Below are positions 1 through 9,128 of a DNA stretch of 64,000 bases, one piece after another (the stretch's first letter is position 1; every line of letters starts with the position of its first letter). Source of the stretch: Nitrosomonas eutropha. Lineage in GTDB: Bacteria > Pseudomonadota > Gammaproteobacteria > Burkholderiales > Nitrosomonadaceae. Location: positions 40,791-104,790 of the forward strand of contig NZ_QICQ01000005.1 in the NCBI RefSeq assembly GCF_003201195.1, written 5' to 3'. The translations under genes were made by a program, and so were the position numbers. Under the pieces are notes generated by a model. It ran no database searches, had not been told where the DNA came from, and saw nothing but the letters and a program-made list of their open reading frames with translations.

Positions 1-629
1 TCGCCACGAAATAATGTCTGCCATGATAGGGGGCGCGATTTGCCAGTAAGCTGTGCATCGATAGTCTCGCTCACTCCCTGGAAAACCGACTCCAACTCCA
101 GGTGCTGGCCTTTGTTTAATTCATCAGTCGCTTGCGTGAGTAGCGTGATAAATGTGTGCAGTGTGGGGTTCCGGGTAATTTGCGCAATCAGCGGCTGAGC
201 TTCAGCCAAATGATCCGTGATGCGTTCCAGTTGAGGAATATCTTCATAGAGCAATCCGTTACGCCCAAAAAAATCTTCTACGCCTGGCGCATAAACATCG
301 GAAAAATTTTTGTTATCTTTTTTCAGGAGTGCTACCAGCCGGTGTGCTGTGGAATAAGCCTGCTCGGGGGTAGGAGCACTGAGTACCAACAACAGAATAT
401 TCGTGTCCTGAGGAAAAGCCTGGTCGTACTTTTCACTGTTGATACGAAACGGCAAATGCTCAGAAAGCATATCCGTTGTATCAGTATTCATGCCAAGATT
501 ACGAGTGGTATATACCGCGCTTATCGCAACAAAAATAAATGAGATTAATAAAACCCAGAGAGCATGGCGATAGCAGAAGCTGGTACAAGAGGCAAAGATC
601 TTATAGGTTCTACTATGTGAAGATTCCAT
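1..629 (-). CDS. hpnN: Hopanoid-associated RND transporter HpnN (5' part, cut by window edge)
   Basis: This is the N-terminal ~209 residues of a membrane transporter that begins at the ATG at 627-629 and runs off the left edge. A single membrane segment (about residues 19-40) is followed by a periplasmic region with NTDTTDMLSEHLPF, a run on YAPGVEDFFGRNGLLYED, and LAEAQPLIAQITRNP. These match the start of HpnN-type RND proteins, which move hopanoids between membranes. Nitrosomonas species are known to make hopanoids. The rest of the gene and its hpn neighbours lie outside the window, so the assignment rests on this N-terminal pattern. Confidence 0.8.
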   Translation of the reverse strand, partial: MESSHSRTYKIFASCTSFCYRHALWVLLISFIFVAISAVYTTRNLGMNTDTTDMLSEHLPFRINSEKYDQAFPQDTNILLLVLSAPTPEQAYSTAHRLVALLKKDNKNFSDVYAPGVEDFFGRNGLLYEDIPQLERITDHLAEAQPLIAQITRNPTLHTFITLLTQATDELNKGQHLELESVFQGVSETIDAQLTGKSRPLSWQTLFRG

Positions 630-748
630 TATTTTCCGCTATTGCTCCAAATCAAATGCTGCATTTCATATCTTTCATACCGGGCGGTATTTTAGTGCAG
701 TTTTGATAAACATACAGATTGATCCTGTCTTTTATCGGGGTTCAAAGT

Positions 749-769
749 GAATATTGAATATTGAATATT
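749..769. repeat. Three tandem copies of GAATATT
   Basis: A perfect 7-bp tandem repeat (three units) lies in the 213-bp gap between hpnN and the transposase remnant. It has no recognised function. The gap holds no gene that I can see. Confidence 0.6.
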
Positions 770-842
770 GATAAGATGGATAGCAAATATTCAGTGGAAA
801 AATATTTTCAGGAAAATGTGAGCCACATCCCAGACATCGTGG

Positions 843-1400
843 TCACGAGACACCCGCCCAGAGGGTGATACATCTAATTTGTACGGCGGCAAGGAAAGAA
901 GAGGTGTTTTTGGCGTACCTTGTGGCAACGCCACTCCATCTTTTGAAATGAAGGAAAGCATTTTCGACAAGATGCCTCAGTTCATACAGCGCTTTATCAT
1001 TAGACGTTTTTATCTTTCGATCCTTTTTGGGCGGGATAACAATTTCCATCTTCTGTTTTTTCGCCAGATCAATGATTGCATTACTATCATAGCCACGATC
1101 TGCCAACAGGTAATCTGCACCAACTTCTTCAATCAGGTACCTAACTTGCGTGCAATCAGTAGTGACACCTGGTGTAACAAGGATTTTGACCAGCATACCA
1201 TGCGCATCCACGGCCAGATATATTTTGGTGTTGAGTCCCTTTTTGTCCAGCTCATATCCTGCCACCTCTGGCTCCGCTGGCATGTGGATGAACTTTACAG
1301 TGGCTAGCATCAATCATCAGCTATTCATAATCCAGATCATCCATCAGAATTTCCAGCAATTTTTCCCAAATATCTTCGTCACGCAACAGTTTTGATGAAA
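843..1400 (-). pseudogene. Decayed IS5-family transposase
   Basis: Reading the minus strand from about 1400, the frame gives RDEDIWEKLLEILMDD, then an in-frame TAG where a Trp codon is expected, then MIDASHCKVHPHASGARGG. A 4-nt deletion then shifts the frame. The remainder continues as GLNTKIYLAVDAHGM, YLLADRGYDSNAII and LRHLVENAFLHFKRW, and ends at 843 with the usual ATRYAKNTSSFLAAVQIR C-terminus. The conserved D, D and E residues of the DDE domain can be seen across the two frames. The N-terminus is also missing. With truncation, nonsense codon and frameshift the element cannot make a normal transposase. I did not find its terminal inverted repeats. Confidence 0.85.
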
Positions 1401-1443
1401 TTGAGGAGTTCACACATACCGATATTCAGGCTGAAGTATTTGT

Positions 1444-1477
1444 ACAGGGAGCCCCAAATAAATTTGGAGCTCTCTGT
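1444..1477. repeat. Inverted repeat (16-nt arms, 2-nt gap) downstream of the beta-propeller gene
   Basis: Arms 1444-1459 and 1462-1477 pair at 14 of 16 positions around a tight 2-nt centre. It lies 46 bp beyond the stop of the minus-strand gene at 1523, where it may act as a terminator or mRNA-end hairpin. There is no clear T tract on either side, so it is not a standard Rho-independent terminator. Confidence 0.5.
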
Positions 1478-1522
1478 ATTATTGAAAAGTGGCCCGCTTG
1501 GAAAAACCAGAGGCAAGCTTGT

Positions 1523-2563
1523 TTAGCCGTTGCTGTTGATAAGTAAATTGGGTGGAGGTCCCATCGGCTCGAATGTTTTTAACAAAGGAATATCTTCTTT
1601 GCTTATCCAGTGGATATCCGTATCAAACGTACCTTGTGGTCCCCAGCTACCGGTAAACTTCTTGCCATCGGGCGTAAAAGTCCAGCACATTTCTTCTCCC
1701 GAGGTATTGATAACATCACCAAGATTGACCGGCTCTTGCCACTCACCCTTTTCATCCTGATGAGCAATCCACATATCATGCCCGCCCCGCGAACCCAGAT
1801 TTGTCCGCATACTGGTAAGAACCAGACTTTTGCCATCTTTTGACAAGCCAGTCCAGTGCATGTGGTCGCGCTGCGGAGAATTTATTTTCGATCCCAAGCT
1901 TACCGGCTTTTGCCATACACCATCTTTTTTCTCAACTTTCCAGATATCACTCTCCTGAGTTACCCCAGGCTGGCTGTAGTTAAAATAAATTAGACTATCA
2001 GAGGCAATAATCGGGCAGTGTTCTTCGCCAGTTGATGTATTGATACTGGGAAGCTCCGGCACATCATTCCAGTTTTTGGGTGCTTGCCATACGCCGTTCA
2101 CTCTCTGAACAACATAAAGATCCCCCGACAACAGGTTGTCCGGCTCATATCTCGTAAAATAAATAACATTTCCGTCATCTGAAAGACTTGGCTCTAACTC
2201 CCAGGCTGTAGTATTGATATTAGGGCCTACAGTCGGATCAATATCGGGGCCAAGATGAACAGGTTCCTGCCATATACCATCTATATTATGAGACATCCAT
2301 ATATCAAAGTTATAGGCACTGCCCGGTGATTTGATACTACCTTCGCGCGTTGAAACGAAAATAGCTGTTTTGCCATCCGCACTGTAGGTTATCTCTATTT
2401 CAGTACCGGGCGAGTTAATAGGAGCCCCCATACTTTTTGATGCGGCTGGTGGCTCAGCTACACCTTCTGCTCCATGCATACCAGGCATGGCATAAGCCAG
2501 ATTGCTGGCCAGCATTAGAATCGGTAGTGTGGAACAAAGTTTTATAACAGAGTTATCTCTCAT
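1523..2563 (-). CDS. Secreted PD40/TolB-like beta-propeller protein
   Basis: The product is predicted to be exported. MRDNSVIKLCSTLPILMLASNLAYA forms a signal peptide, so the start is taken at the ATG at 2561-2563 behind a GGAGAGGAG ribosome site, not at an earlier in-frame codon. The mature part holds several WD40-like PD40 blades of the form S.DG..i.F.S.r, each followed by a DIW or DLY strand and a GVWQ(E/A/K)P turn. This repeat is typical of TolB-type propellers with unknown ligands. No catalytic residues are evident. It appears monocistronic, with its own sigma-70 type promoter. The substrate or partner is unknown. Confidence 0.75.
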   Translation of the reverse strand: MRDNSVIKLCSTLPILMLASNLAYAMPGMHGAEGVAEPPAASKSMGAPINSPGTEIEITYSADGKTAIFVSTREGSIKSPGSAYNFDIWMSHNIDGIWQEPVHLGPDIDPTVGPNINTTAWELEPSLSDDGNVIYFTRYEPDNLLSGDLYVVQRVNGVWQAPKNWNDVPELPSINTSTGEEHCPIIASDSLIYFNYSQPGVTQESDIWKVEKKDGVWQKPVSLGSKINSPQRDHMHWTGLSKDGKSLVLTSMRTNLGSRGGHDMWIAHQDEKGEWQEPVNLGDVINTSGEEMCWTFTPDGKKFTGSWGPQGTFDTDIHWISKEDIPLLKTFEPMGPPPNLLINSNG

Positions 2564-2620
2564 TCTGCTTCTCCTCTCCGGACAAAAGTAAACCAATCGT
2601 TCTCTTTTTGAGATTAGGAG

Positions 2621-2648
2621 GGTATATGATGAATTACTGGAGTGTCAA
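2621..2648 (-). promoter_or_regulatory. Sigma-70 type promoter for the beta-propeller gene
   Basis: On the minus strand a perfect -35 TTGACA (2643-2648) is followed after 16 bp by TATACC (2621-2626), about 58 bp upstream of the chosen start codon. Prediction from sequence only. Confidence 0.5.
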
Positions 2649-2758
2649 GATAAAGAAATAGAACCGCTGTTCGCTCTATTTCTCCTCTTCAGATTAACAC
2701 GCTAAACTTGCCAATATTATTTGAGAATACTTCTAAAGTTGGTTTTTTTAGGCAAAAC

Positions 2759-2785
2759 AAGGCAGTGCACGGTAAGCACTGCCTT
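2759..2785 (-). terminator. Hairpin terminator downstream of htpG
   Basis: Perfect 10-bp arms (2759-2768 and 2776-2785) enclose a 7-nt loop. On the minus strand the hairpin is followed by TTGTTTTG, as expected for a Rho-independent terminator about 115 bp after the htpG stop. The rest of the 336-bp interval 2564-2899 holds only this and the promoter at 2621-2648. Confidence 0.55.
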
Positions 2786-2899
2786 GAGTAACATCTCGTT
2801 GCTGAACTTCGCGCACCTTGTGCTTTCACTCTATACAACCGGATTTTAAAAACACTGTTAGACAAATTTATAGTGTGCGCACAACCAATCCTCGATATC

Positions 2900-4822
2900 T
2901 TATTTTCCGCTTAAAATATTTTGCAGCAGCAAATCATTCAATCGTCTGACGAAACTAGCTGGATCTTCGAGCTGCCCCCCTTCGGCCAGCAATGCCTGAT
3001 CAAACAAAATATGGCTCCAGTCAGCAAATTTGGCTTCTTCATATTTCAGGCGCTGAACCATGGGATGATGCGGGTTGATTTCCAGAAACGGTTTACTATC
3101 CGGAACTTTCTGACCAGCAGATTTCAGTAGTCGTCCGAGATTACCACTCATATCGTGTGTATCAGCTACCAAACAGGCTGGCGATTCCGTCAAACGGTAG
3201 GTAATGCGGACATCCTTGACTAGCTCACCCAGCACTTCCTTCATTTTTGCTGTTAATTCCTGAAAATCTCCTGCTTCCTTTTCATGCTCTTGCTTTTCTA
3301 CTTCATCTTCCAGCTTGCCTAGATCCAGATCACCTTTGGCAATAGATTGTAAAGATTTACCCGCATACTCATTTAGATTGGCTGTCAGCCATTCATCAAT
3401 ACGATCATGCAACAACAGAACCTCGATCCCTTTTTTACGGAATATTTCCAGATGTGGGCTGCTTTGGGCTGCCTTCAGACCATCTGCAGTAATGTAGTAA
3501 ATTTTTTCCTGTTCTGGTTTCATCCGGGCGATGTAATCATCCAGCGAGACCGTCTGCTCTTCTTGTTCATCATGTGTTGAAGTAAATCTCAGCAATTTAG
3601 CGATACGTTCACGGTTGCTGTAATCTTCCGCAACTCCTTCTTTCAGTACCTGGCCAAATTCACGCCAGAAGATTTTAAATTTTTCCTGATCCTCGCTCTT
3701 ATCACTCGTTGCAAGATCTTCAATCAACCCCAGTACTTTTTTCACCGAGCCGGCACGAATGCTGTCAATATCTTTCGATTCTTGCAGGATTTCACGGGAA
3801 ACATTCAATGGTAAATCGTTTGAATCAATAATGCCGCGAACGAAACGCAAGTACCCTGGCAACAATTTCTCCGCATCATCCATGATAAACACACGTTTGA
3901 TATAGAGTTTGAGGCCATGACGATGCTCGCGATCAAACAGGTCAAACGGCGCATGGGCGGGAATATATAACAACTGAATATACTCCTGCTTACCTTCAAC
4001 TCTGGCATGTACATGAGCAAGCGGCGGCTCGAAATCATGCGCTACATGTTTATAAAATTCATCGTACTGTTCTTGCGTAATCTCATTTTTAGGCCGTGCC
4101 CAGATTGCACTGGCCTGATTGACTGTTTCTTCTTCATCACTTATTTTGTATGCCTTGCTCTCGTCATCCCATACCTCCTTCTTCATAATGATAGGAAGCG
4201 TGATGTGATCTGAATACTTGCGGATGATAGAACGCAGCTGAAAGCTGCTTAACAGCTCATCCTCGTCTTCACGCAGATGCAAAACAACCTCTGTACCCCG
4301 ATCCCTTTTTTCCACGGTTTCCAGCGTGTATTCACCCTCACCACTGGATTCCCAGCGCACTCCATGCTCAGTAGTCAGGCCTGCACGGCGAGTAGTCAAC
4401 GTTACTTTGTCCGCAACAATAAATGCCGAATAAAAACCTACGCCAAACTGTCCAATTAGGTTGGCATCCCTAGCTTGGTCACCTGTCAGCGAATCAATAA
4501 ATTCCCGTGTACCAGATTTGGCAATAGTACCAATATTATCAATCACTTCCTGTCTGGACATACCGATACCATTATCGCTGATCGTGATAGTACGCGCCTC
4601 TTTATCGTAAGCAATACGGATTTTAAGATCCGGATCGGATTCATATAATGCCGTATCGGATAATCCTTCAAACCTCAGTTTGTCTGCGGCATCCGAAGCA
4701 TTCGAAATCAACTCCCGTAGAAAAATTTCCTTATTACTGTAAAGGGAATGAATCATCAACCTCAAAAGCTGTTTCGCTTCAGCCTGAAAATTCAAGTGTT
4801 CGACGTTTTCTGCAGTTTGCAT
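2900..4822 (-). CDS. htpG: Molecular chaperone HtpG (bacterial Hsp90)
   Basis: At 640 residues this is full-length Hsp90. The N-terminal GHKL ATPase domain shows [17 protein letters not shown] sequence ([17 protein letters not shown]), DNGIGM (about residues 83-88) and [11 protein letters not shown]. The middle domain shows [19 protein letters not shown], and the C-terminal dimerisation domain completes it. It is a cytosolic ATP-dependent chaperone that remodels client proteins with DnaK. The ATG at 4822 has an AAGGAGG site just upstream. A sigma-32 type promoter lies upstream, matching heat induction in other proteobacteria. Confidence 0.98.
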   Translation of the reverse strand: MQTAENVEHLNFQAEAKQLLRLMIHSLYSNKEIFLRELISNASDAADKLRFEGLSDTALYESDPDLKIRIAYDKEARTITISDNGIGMSRQEVIDNIGTIAKSGTREFIDSLTGDQARDANLIGQFGVGFYSAFIVADKVTLTTRRAGLTTEHGVRWESSGEGEYTLETVEKRDRGTEVVLHLREDEDELLSSFQLRSIIRKYSDHITLPIIMKKEVWDDESKAYKISDEEETVNQASAIWARPKNEITQEQYDEFYKHVAHDFEPPLAHVHARVEGKQEYIQLLYIPAHAPFDLFDREHRHGLKLYIKRVFIMDDAEKLLPGYLRFVRGIIDSNDLPLNVSREILQESKDIDSIRAGSVKKVLGLIEDLATSDKSEDQEKFKIFWREFGQVLKEGVAEDYSNRERIAKLLRFTSTHDEQEEQTVSLDDYIARMKPEQEKIYYITADGLKAAQSSPHLEIFRKKGIEVLLLHDRIDEWLTANLNEYAGKSLQSIAKGDLDLGKLEDEVEKQEHEKEAGDFQELTAKMKEVLGELVKDVRITYRLTESPACLVADTHDMSGNLGRLLKSAGQKVPDSKPFLEINPHHPMVQRLKYEEAKFADWSHILFDQALLAEGGQLEDPASFVRRLNDLLLQNILSGK

Positions 4823-4849
4823 ACTTTCCTCCTTAAAAAATGCGCTAAC

Positions 4850-4878
4850 ATTGTGGGATCAGGTTTCCCGATTTCAAG
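4850..4878 (-). promoter_or_regulatory. Heat-shock (sigma-32) promoter of htpG
   Basis: Reading the minus strand, CTTGAAA (4872-4878) and CCCACAAT (4850-4857) are separated by 14 bp. This closely fits the sigma-32 consensus CTTGAAA-N(11-16)-CCCCATNT. The -10 lies about 28 bp upstream of the htpG start codon. Confidence 0.7.
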
Positions 4879-4928
4879 TTACTTCAATCTCGAAACCTCT
4901 ATTTCTTAATTTTTACTTGTTCGATTGT

Positions 4929-6029
4929 ATGAAATTCTTATCTTTTGTTTTTTCGGCATCGCTATGTGCAGTCACCTTCCAAGTTAATGCTCAAGAATTA
5001 GAGCTTCCACTTGATAAAATCAAGCTACCCTCCGGGTTTTCAATCAGTATTTGGGCACATGTACCGGATGCACAAGCCATGACATTAGGCGATAAAGGAA
5101 CAGTATTCGTAGGTTCCAAATCGGCAGGTAATATCTATGCCATCACAGAAAACGAGGGAAAACGCCAAGTCCGCATTATTGCCAGCAAGCTCAAAATGCC
5201 CTCCGGAGTAGCGTTTCATGACGGTGCTTTATACGTATCATCGGTTAACAGAATCCTGCGTTTTGATGACATTGAAAATACGCTCGATCACCCAGCACCA
5301 CCGCACATTATAACGACTGATTACCCTAAAGAAACCTATCACGGTTGGAGAAACATAGCGTTTGGTCCGGATGATTGGCTGTACGTTTCTGTTGGCTCGC
5401 CTTGCAATATCTGCGAAACGGATCTGGATCGTTTTGCTCTAATTTCACGCATAAAACCGGATGGTACAAACTATGAAGTATTCGCGAAAGGGGTACGTAA
5501 CACGGAAGGATTTGACTGGCATCCCATCACAAAGGAATTGTGGTTCACCGATATCAGTCGGGCGTGGATGGGAGATAATCTTCCGCCAGATGAGTTGAAT
5601 CATGCTCCAGAGAAAGGAATGCATTTCGGTTTCCCTTACTGCCATGGTCAAGAAGTAGCTGATCCCAAACTTGGGGCAAAACATGACTGCAATAAGTTTA
5701 CTCCTCCTGCCGCTGAACTTGATCCTCACGTCACGCCAATGGGAATGCGATTTTATACCGGCACCATGTTCCCCGTTGAATACCATGGCAACATCTTTAT
5801 TGCAGAGCATGGTTCGTGGAACCGCAGTACAAAAACAGGCTATCGTATTGAACGGGTACAGCTTGAGGCAAATAAGGTTACTAAAAAAGAATCTTTTGCG
5901 GAAGGCTGGCTGCAGGATAACGAAGCCTGGGGCAGACCGGTTGACATACTAATAACAGCGGATGGAGCGATGCTGATCACGGATGATATGGCAGGTGTGA
6001 TTTATCGTATCAGCTATAATCAGCCATAA
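4929..6029 (+). CDS. Secreted sorbosone dehydrogenase / PQQ-type glucose dehydrogenase family protein
   Basis: The product begins with a signal peptide (MKFLSFVFSASLCAVTFQVNA), so the start is placed at the ATG at 4929 although the reading frame is open further upstream. No strong ribosome site is visible. The body is a six-bladed propeller of the soluble glucose/sorbosone dehydrogenase type: LPSGFSISIWAHVPDAQAM, GWRNIAFGPDDWLYVSVGSPCNIC, GVRNTEGFDWHP and FIAEHGSWNRS. These proteins sit in the periplasm and often use PQQ, but the substrate cannot be inferred. It is divergent from htpG and convergent with nuoN. Confidence 0.8.
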   Translation: MKFLSFVFSASLCAVTFQVNAQELELPLDKIKLPSGFSISIWAHVPDAQAMTLGDKGTVFVGSKSAGNIYAITENEGKRQVRIIASKLKMPSGVAFHDGALYVSSVNRILRFDDIENTLDHPAPPHIITTDYPKETYHGWRNIAFGPDDWLYVSVGSPCNICETDLDRFALISRIKPDGTNYEVFAKGVRNTEGFDWHPITKELWFTDISRAWMGDNLPPDELNHAPEKGMHFGFPYCHGQEVADPKLGAKHDCNKFTPPAAELDPHVTPMGMRFYTGTMFPVEYHGNIFIAEHGSWNRSTKTGYRIERVQLEANKVTKKESFAEGWLQDNEAWGRPVDILITADGAMLITDDMAGVIYRISYNQP

Positions 6030-6050
6030 CTCTCCCACCTGCCATGATTT

Positions 6051-7496
6051 TTACATGGAGTTTTGAATGGCAGACAGGCTCAAACCCATAAGTGCCTGAG
6101 GGAACATGCCCAGAAGTACTATGGCCAATCCGTTTGTGCTGATGAGTATCCTGACATCCGGTTTGAATAAAATCGGTCGAGTATCTTCCGGTGCATCAAA
6201 ATATATAAACTTGACGATACGTAAATAATAAAAGGCACCAATTAGCGCCAGTATAACTGCAACAACCACTAACCAGACATACCCTGCCTCCAGGACAGCC
6301 TGGAAAACAGCTAGTTTTGCATAGAATCCAATCATGGGGGGAACTCCCGCCATAGAAAACATTATTAACAACATCATAAATGCAAGCCACGGGCTGCGTT
6401 GATTAAGACCTTTAAAATCACTGATCTTGTCCGCCTCAAATCCTTCCCGGGAGAGCAACATAATAATTCCAAATGCACCCAGCGTCATTAATACGTAAGC
6501 AATCACATAGAACATGGCTGAGCTGTAGCCGTTTTCTCCTATCGCAATAAAACCAAGCAAAACAAATCCTATGTGCGAAATTGTTGAATAAGCCAGCATC
6601 CGCTTAATATTTAGCTGAGCTATCGCTACAAAATTACCAACCGCCATCGAGGCCACTGACAGCAAGACCAGCATTCCCTGCCAATCAGTAGCCAGCTCTC
6701 CCAGGCCCTCCACCAGCAATCTCATAACAAAACCAAAAGCCGCCAGCTTAGGTGCTGACCCGATAAATAATGTTACTGCAGTAGGCGCTCCTTCATAAAC
6801 ATCTGGAGCCCACATATGAAATGGTACTGCGCTGAGTTTAAAGCTGATACCGGCAACAACGAAAACCAGACCGATGATAAAGATGTCATGATCTGCCGTA
6901 CCTTGTTGGATGCTCTTCGTTAATTCCGAAATATGCAATGTTCCAGTTGCGCCATATAGCATTGACATGCCATAAAGCAAAAACCCGGAAGCCAGTGCGC
7001 CCAGAACAAAAAATTTGATGGCAGCTTCGGTAGCAACAGCCGATTCACGTTGCAACGCTACCATGGCATAAAGCGACAGGGATAACAGTTCAATTCCCAG
7101 ATAAAGGGTAATAAGGTGGCTTGCAGAAACCATAACCATCATACCCAGTGTGGCGAACAATGTGAGACTGAAGAACTCCCCTTTCAATAGACCCCGGAGA
7201 CTGATGTATGCGCGGGAATAGATCAACACAGCCGCAACAGTAGGATAAATCATCAGTTTTAGCGTATCTGACATTGCGTCACCGACAAACATGCCTGAGA
7301 AAGTATAACGAACTTCTGTGCTATATATGTCATACGTAATGAATGAACATCCGGCCAGTGTCAATAATGACAAATAAAATGACAGAAGCCGATTTTTTTC
7401 TCCTACAAACAAGTCAGCAAGCATGATCACGCAAATCATGAACAGCAGGAAAATTTCAGGGTAAGCTGGTGTGAAGTCAGGTAACAAAAAATCCAT
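6051..7496 (-). CDS. nuoN: NADH-quinone oxidoreductase subunit N
   Basis: This 481-residue, about 14-helix antiporter-like subunit sits in the membrane arm of complex I and takes part in proton pumping. Typical blocks include [33 protein letters not shown], the charged-residue block [21 protein letters not shown], and [14 protein letters not shown]. It is the last gene of the minus-strand nuo operon, 62 bp after nuoM, with an AAGGA site before the ATG at 7496. No clear terminator follows before the convergent gene that ends at 6029. Confidence 0.97.
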   Translation of the reverse strand: MDFLLPDFTPAYPEIFLLFMICVIMLADLFVGEKNRLLSFYLSLLTLAGCSFITYDIYSTEVRYTFSGMFVGDAMSDTLKLMIYPTVAAVLIYSRAYISLRGLLKGEFFSLTLFATLGMMVMVSASHLITLYLGIELLSLSLYAMVALQRESAVATEAAIKFFVLGALASGFLLYGMSMLYGATGTLHISELTKSIQQGTADHDIFIIGLVFVVAGISFKLSAVPFHMWAPDVYEGAPTAVTLFIGSAPKLAAFGFVMRLLVEGLGELATDWQGMLVLLSVASMAVGNFVAIAQLNIKRMLAYSTISHIGFVLLGFIAIGENGYSSAMFYVIAYVLMTLGAFGIIMLLSREGFEADKISDFKGLNQRSPWLAFMMLLIMFSMAGVPPMIGFYAKLAVFQAVLEAGYVWLVVVAVILALIGAFYYLRIVKFIYFDAPEDTRPILFKPDVRILISTNGLAIVLLGMFPQALMGLSLSAIQNSM

Positions 7497-7558
7497 GAAA
7501 AATCCTTAATTTCCGATCAGGAAAGTATTTTTATTATCCAAAAATTTAGCTAAATATC

Positions 7559-9040
7559 TTAAAGCTTGGTACGTGCAACATGCTCCAGCAGATTATCAAC
7601 CGTAACATGCATAACTTCGGTAAGTGGCAGCGGATAAATACCCAGAGCTAGAACTGCAACCGCCAGGATAGCCAAAACCAAAAATTCACGTGCGGAAATA
7701 TCTTTCATTCCCTCGACATTGGGATTTGCCACGGCACCAAACACAACTTTTTTATATAGCCACAGACTGTAAGACGCCCCCAAAATCAATGTCAGCGCAG
7801 CAAAAAATGCATACCAGAAATTTACTTCCATGGACCCCATAATCACCATAAATTCACCTACGAAACCACTGGTGCCTGGAAGCCCGGAGTTAGCCATTGC
7901 AAACAACATAAAAAGAGCAGCAAAAACTGGCATTTTATTAACTACCCCACCATAATCTGCGATCATCCTAGTATGCAAGCGATCATATAAAACACCAACA
8001 CATAGAAACAAAGCGCCAGAAATGAATCCATGCGAAATCATCTGCACCATGGCTCCTTCTATTCCAATAGGATTGAACAGGAAAAAGCCCAACGTAACAA
8101 ATCCCATATGAGAAACTGAAGAATAGGCAATCAGCTTCTTCATATCACGCTGCATTAACGCAACGATGCCAATATATACAATGGCAATCAGCGATAAAGC
8201 GATCAATATCCATGACAACTCATGACTCGCATCTGGCGTAATTGGTAAAGAAAATCTGAGAAAACCGTATCCACCCAGTTTAAGCAGGATAGCTGCCAGT
8301 ACTACCGAACCACCTGTAGGTGCTTCAACGTGCGCATCCGGCAACCAAGTATGCACTGGCCACATCGGCACCTTAACCGCGAAGGCGACCATAAATCCTA
8401 TAAAAATAAGGATTTGTGCGGCCATCGGTATAGGAAGATGATGATAATCGAGAATTGAGAAGCTACCACCAGAAGCCTGATATAAATAAATCAGCGCCAC
8501 CAGCATCAATAGAGATCCCAGAAATGTATAAAGAAAAAACTTTAGAGCTGCATAAATCCGGTTAGGCCCTCCCCAGACTCCAATAATGATAAACATTGGA
8601 ACCAGTGATGCTTCCCAGAAAGAATAGAACAATATGGCATCCAGTGACGCGAACACCCCATTGAGAACACCGGACATGATCAAAAAAGCTCCCATATATT
8701 GGGAAACCTTTTCACGAATCACCTCCCATCCGGCAATCACGACCAGCGGGGTCGTAAAACTGTTCAATAAAATTAATGGCATTGATATGCCATCAACCCC
8801 CAAATAATAATAGACATTGAGGCGTTCAAACCATACATTCCGCTCGATAAACTGCATCGAACCCATGGATGTATCAAATCCACTATAAAGCGGAAGTGTT
8901 ACGAGGAAACCGGCCACAGATCCAGCCAGAGCAACCCAGCGTACCGCTTGAGTATTCCGGTCACTCATCAAAAATACGATTAAACCAGAAACAATTGGTA
9001 ACCAGATAATTAGACTTAACAGCGGAAATCCAAATAACAT
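7559..9040 (-). CDS. nuoM: NADH-quinone oxidoreductase subunit M
   Basis: This 493-residue antiporter-like membrane subunit of complex I drives proton translocation. It shows FYSFWEASLVPMFIIIGVWGG with the conserved Glu of helix 5, FAVKVPMWPVHTWLPDAHVEAPT, KKLIAYSSVSHMGF, and GLPGTSGFVGEFM near the C-terminus. It lies 88 bp after nuoL in the usual L-M-N order. It is full length for the family. Confidence 0.98.
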   Translation of the reverse strand: MLFGFPLLSLIIWLPIVSGLIVFLMSDRNTQAVRWVALAGSVAGFLVTLPLYSGFDTSMGSMQFIERNVWFERLNVYYYLGVDGISMPLILLNSFTTPLVVIAGWEVIREKVSQYMGAFLIMSGVLNGVFASLDAILFYSFWEASLVPMFIIIGVWGGPNRIYAALKFFLYTFLGSLLMLVALIYLYQASGGSFSILDYHHLPIPMAAQILIFIGFMVAFAVKVPMWPVHTWLPDAHVEAPTGGSVVLAAILLKLGGYGFLRFSLPITPDASHELSWILIALSLIAIVYIGIVALMQRDMKKLIAYSSVSHMGFVTLGFFLFNPIGIEGAMVQMISHGFISGALFLCVGVLYDRLHTRMIADYGGVVNKMPVFAALFMLFAMANSGLPGTSGFVGEFMVIMGSMEVNFWYAFFAALTLILGASYSLWLYKKVVFGAVANPNVEGMKDISAREFLVLAILAVAVLALGIYPLPLTEVMHVTVDNLLEHVARTKL

Positions 9041-9128
9041 GTTTTTTTCGTCTTAAATCGCATTTCAATGCGTATTAGTTATCCCAGAGAACAGAAAGAA
9101 GTTCAGTCCGTTTTCAATTCCCTGAAGC

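Noticed and set aside
156..542. Plus-strand reading frame of 128 codons
   Set aside because: It is antisense to hpnN, whose protein pattern on the minus strand is clear.
879..1307. Plus-strand reading frame of 142 codons
   Set aside because: It is antisense to the IS5 transposase remnant and has no protein-like pattern.
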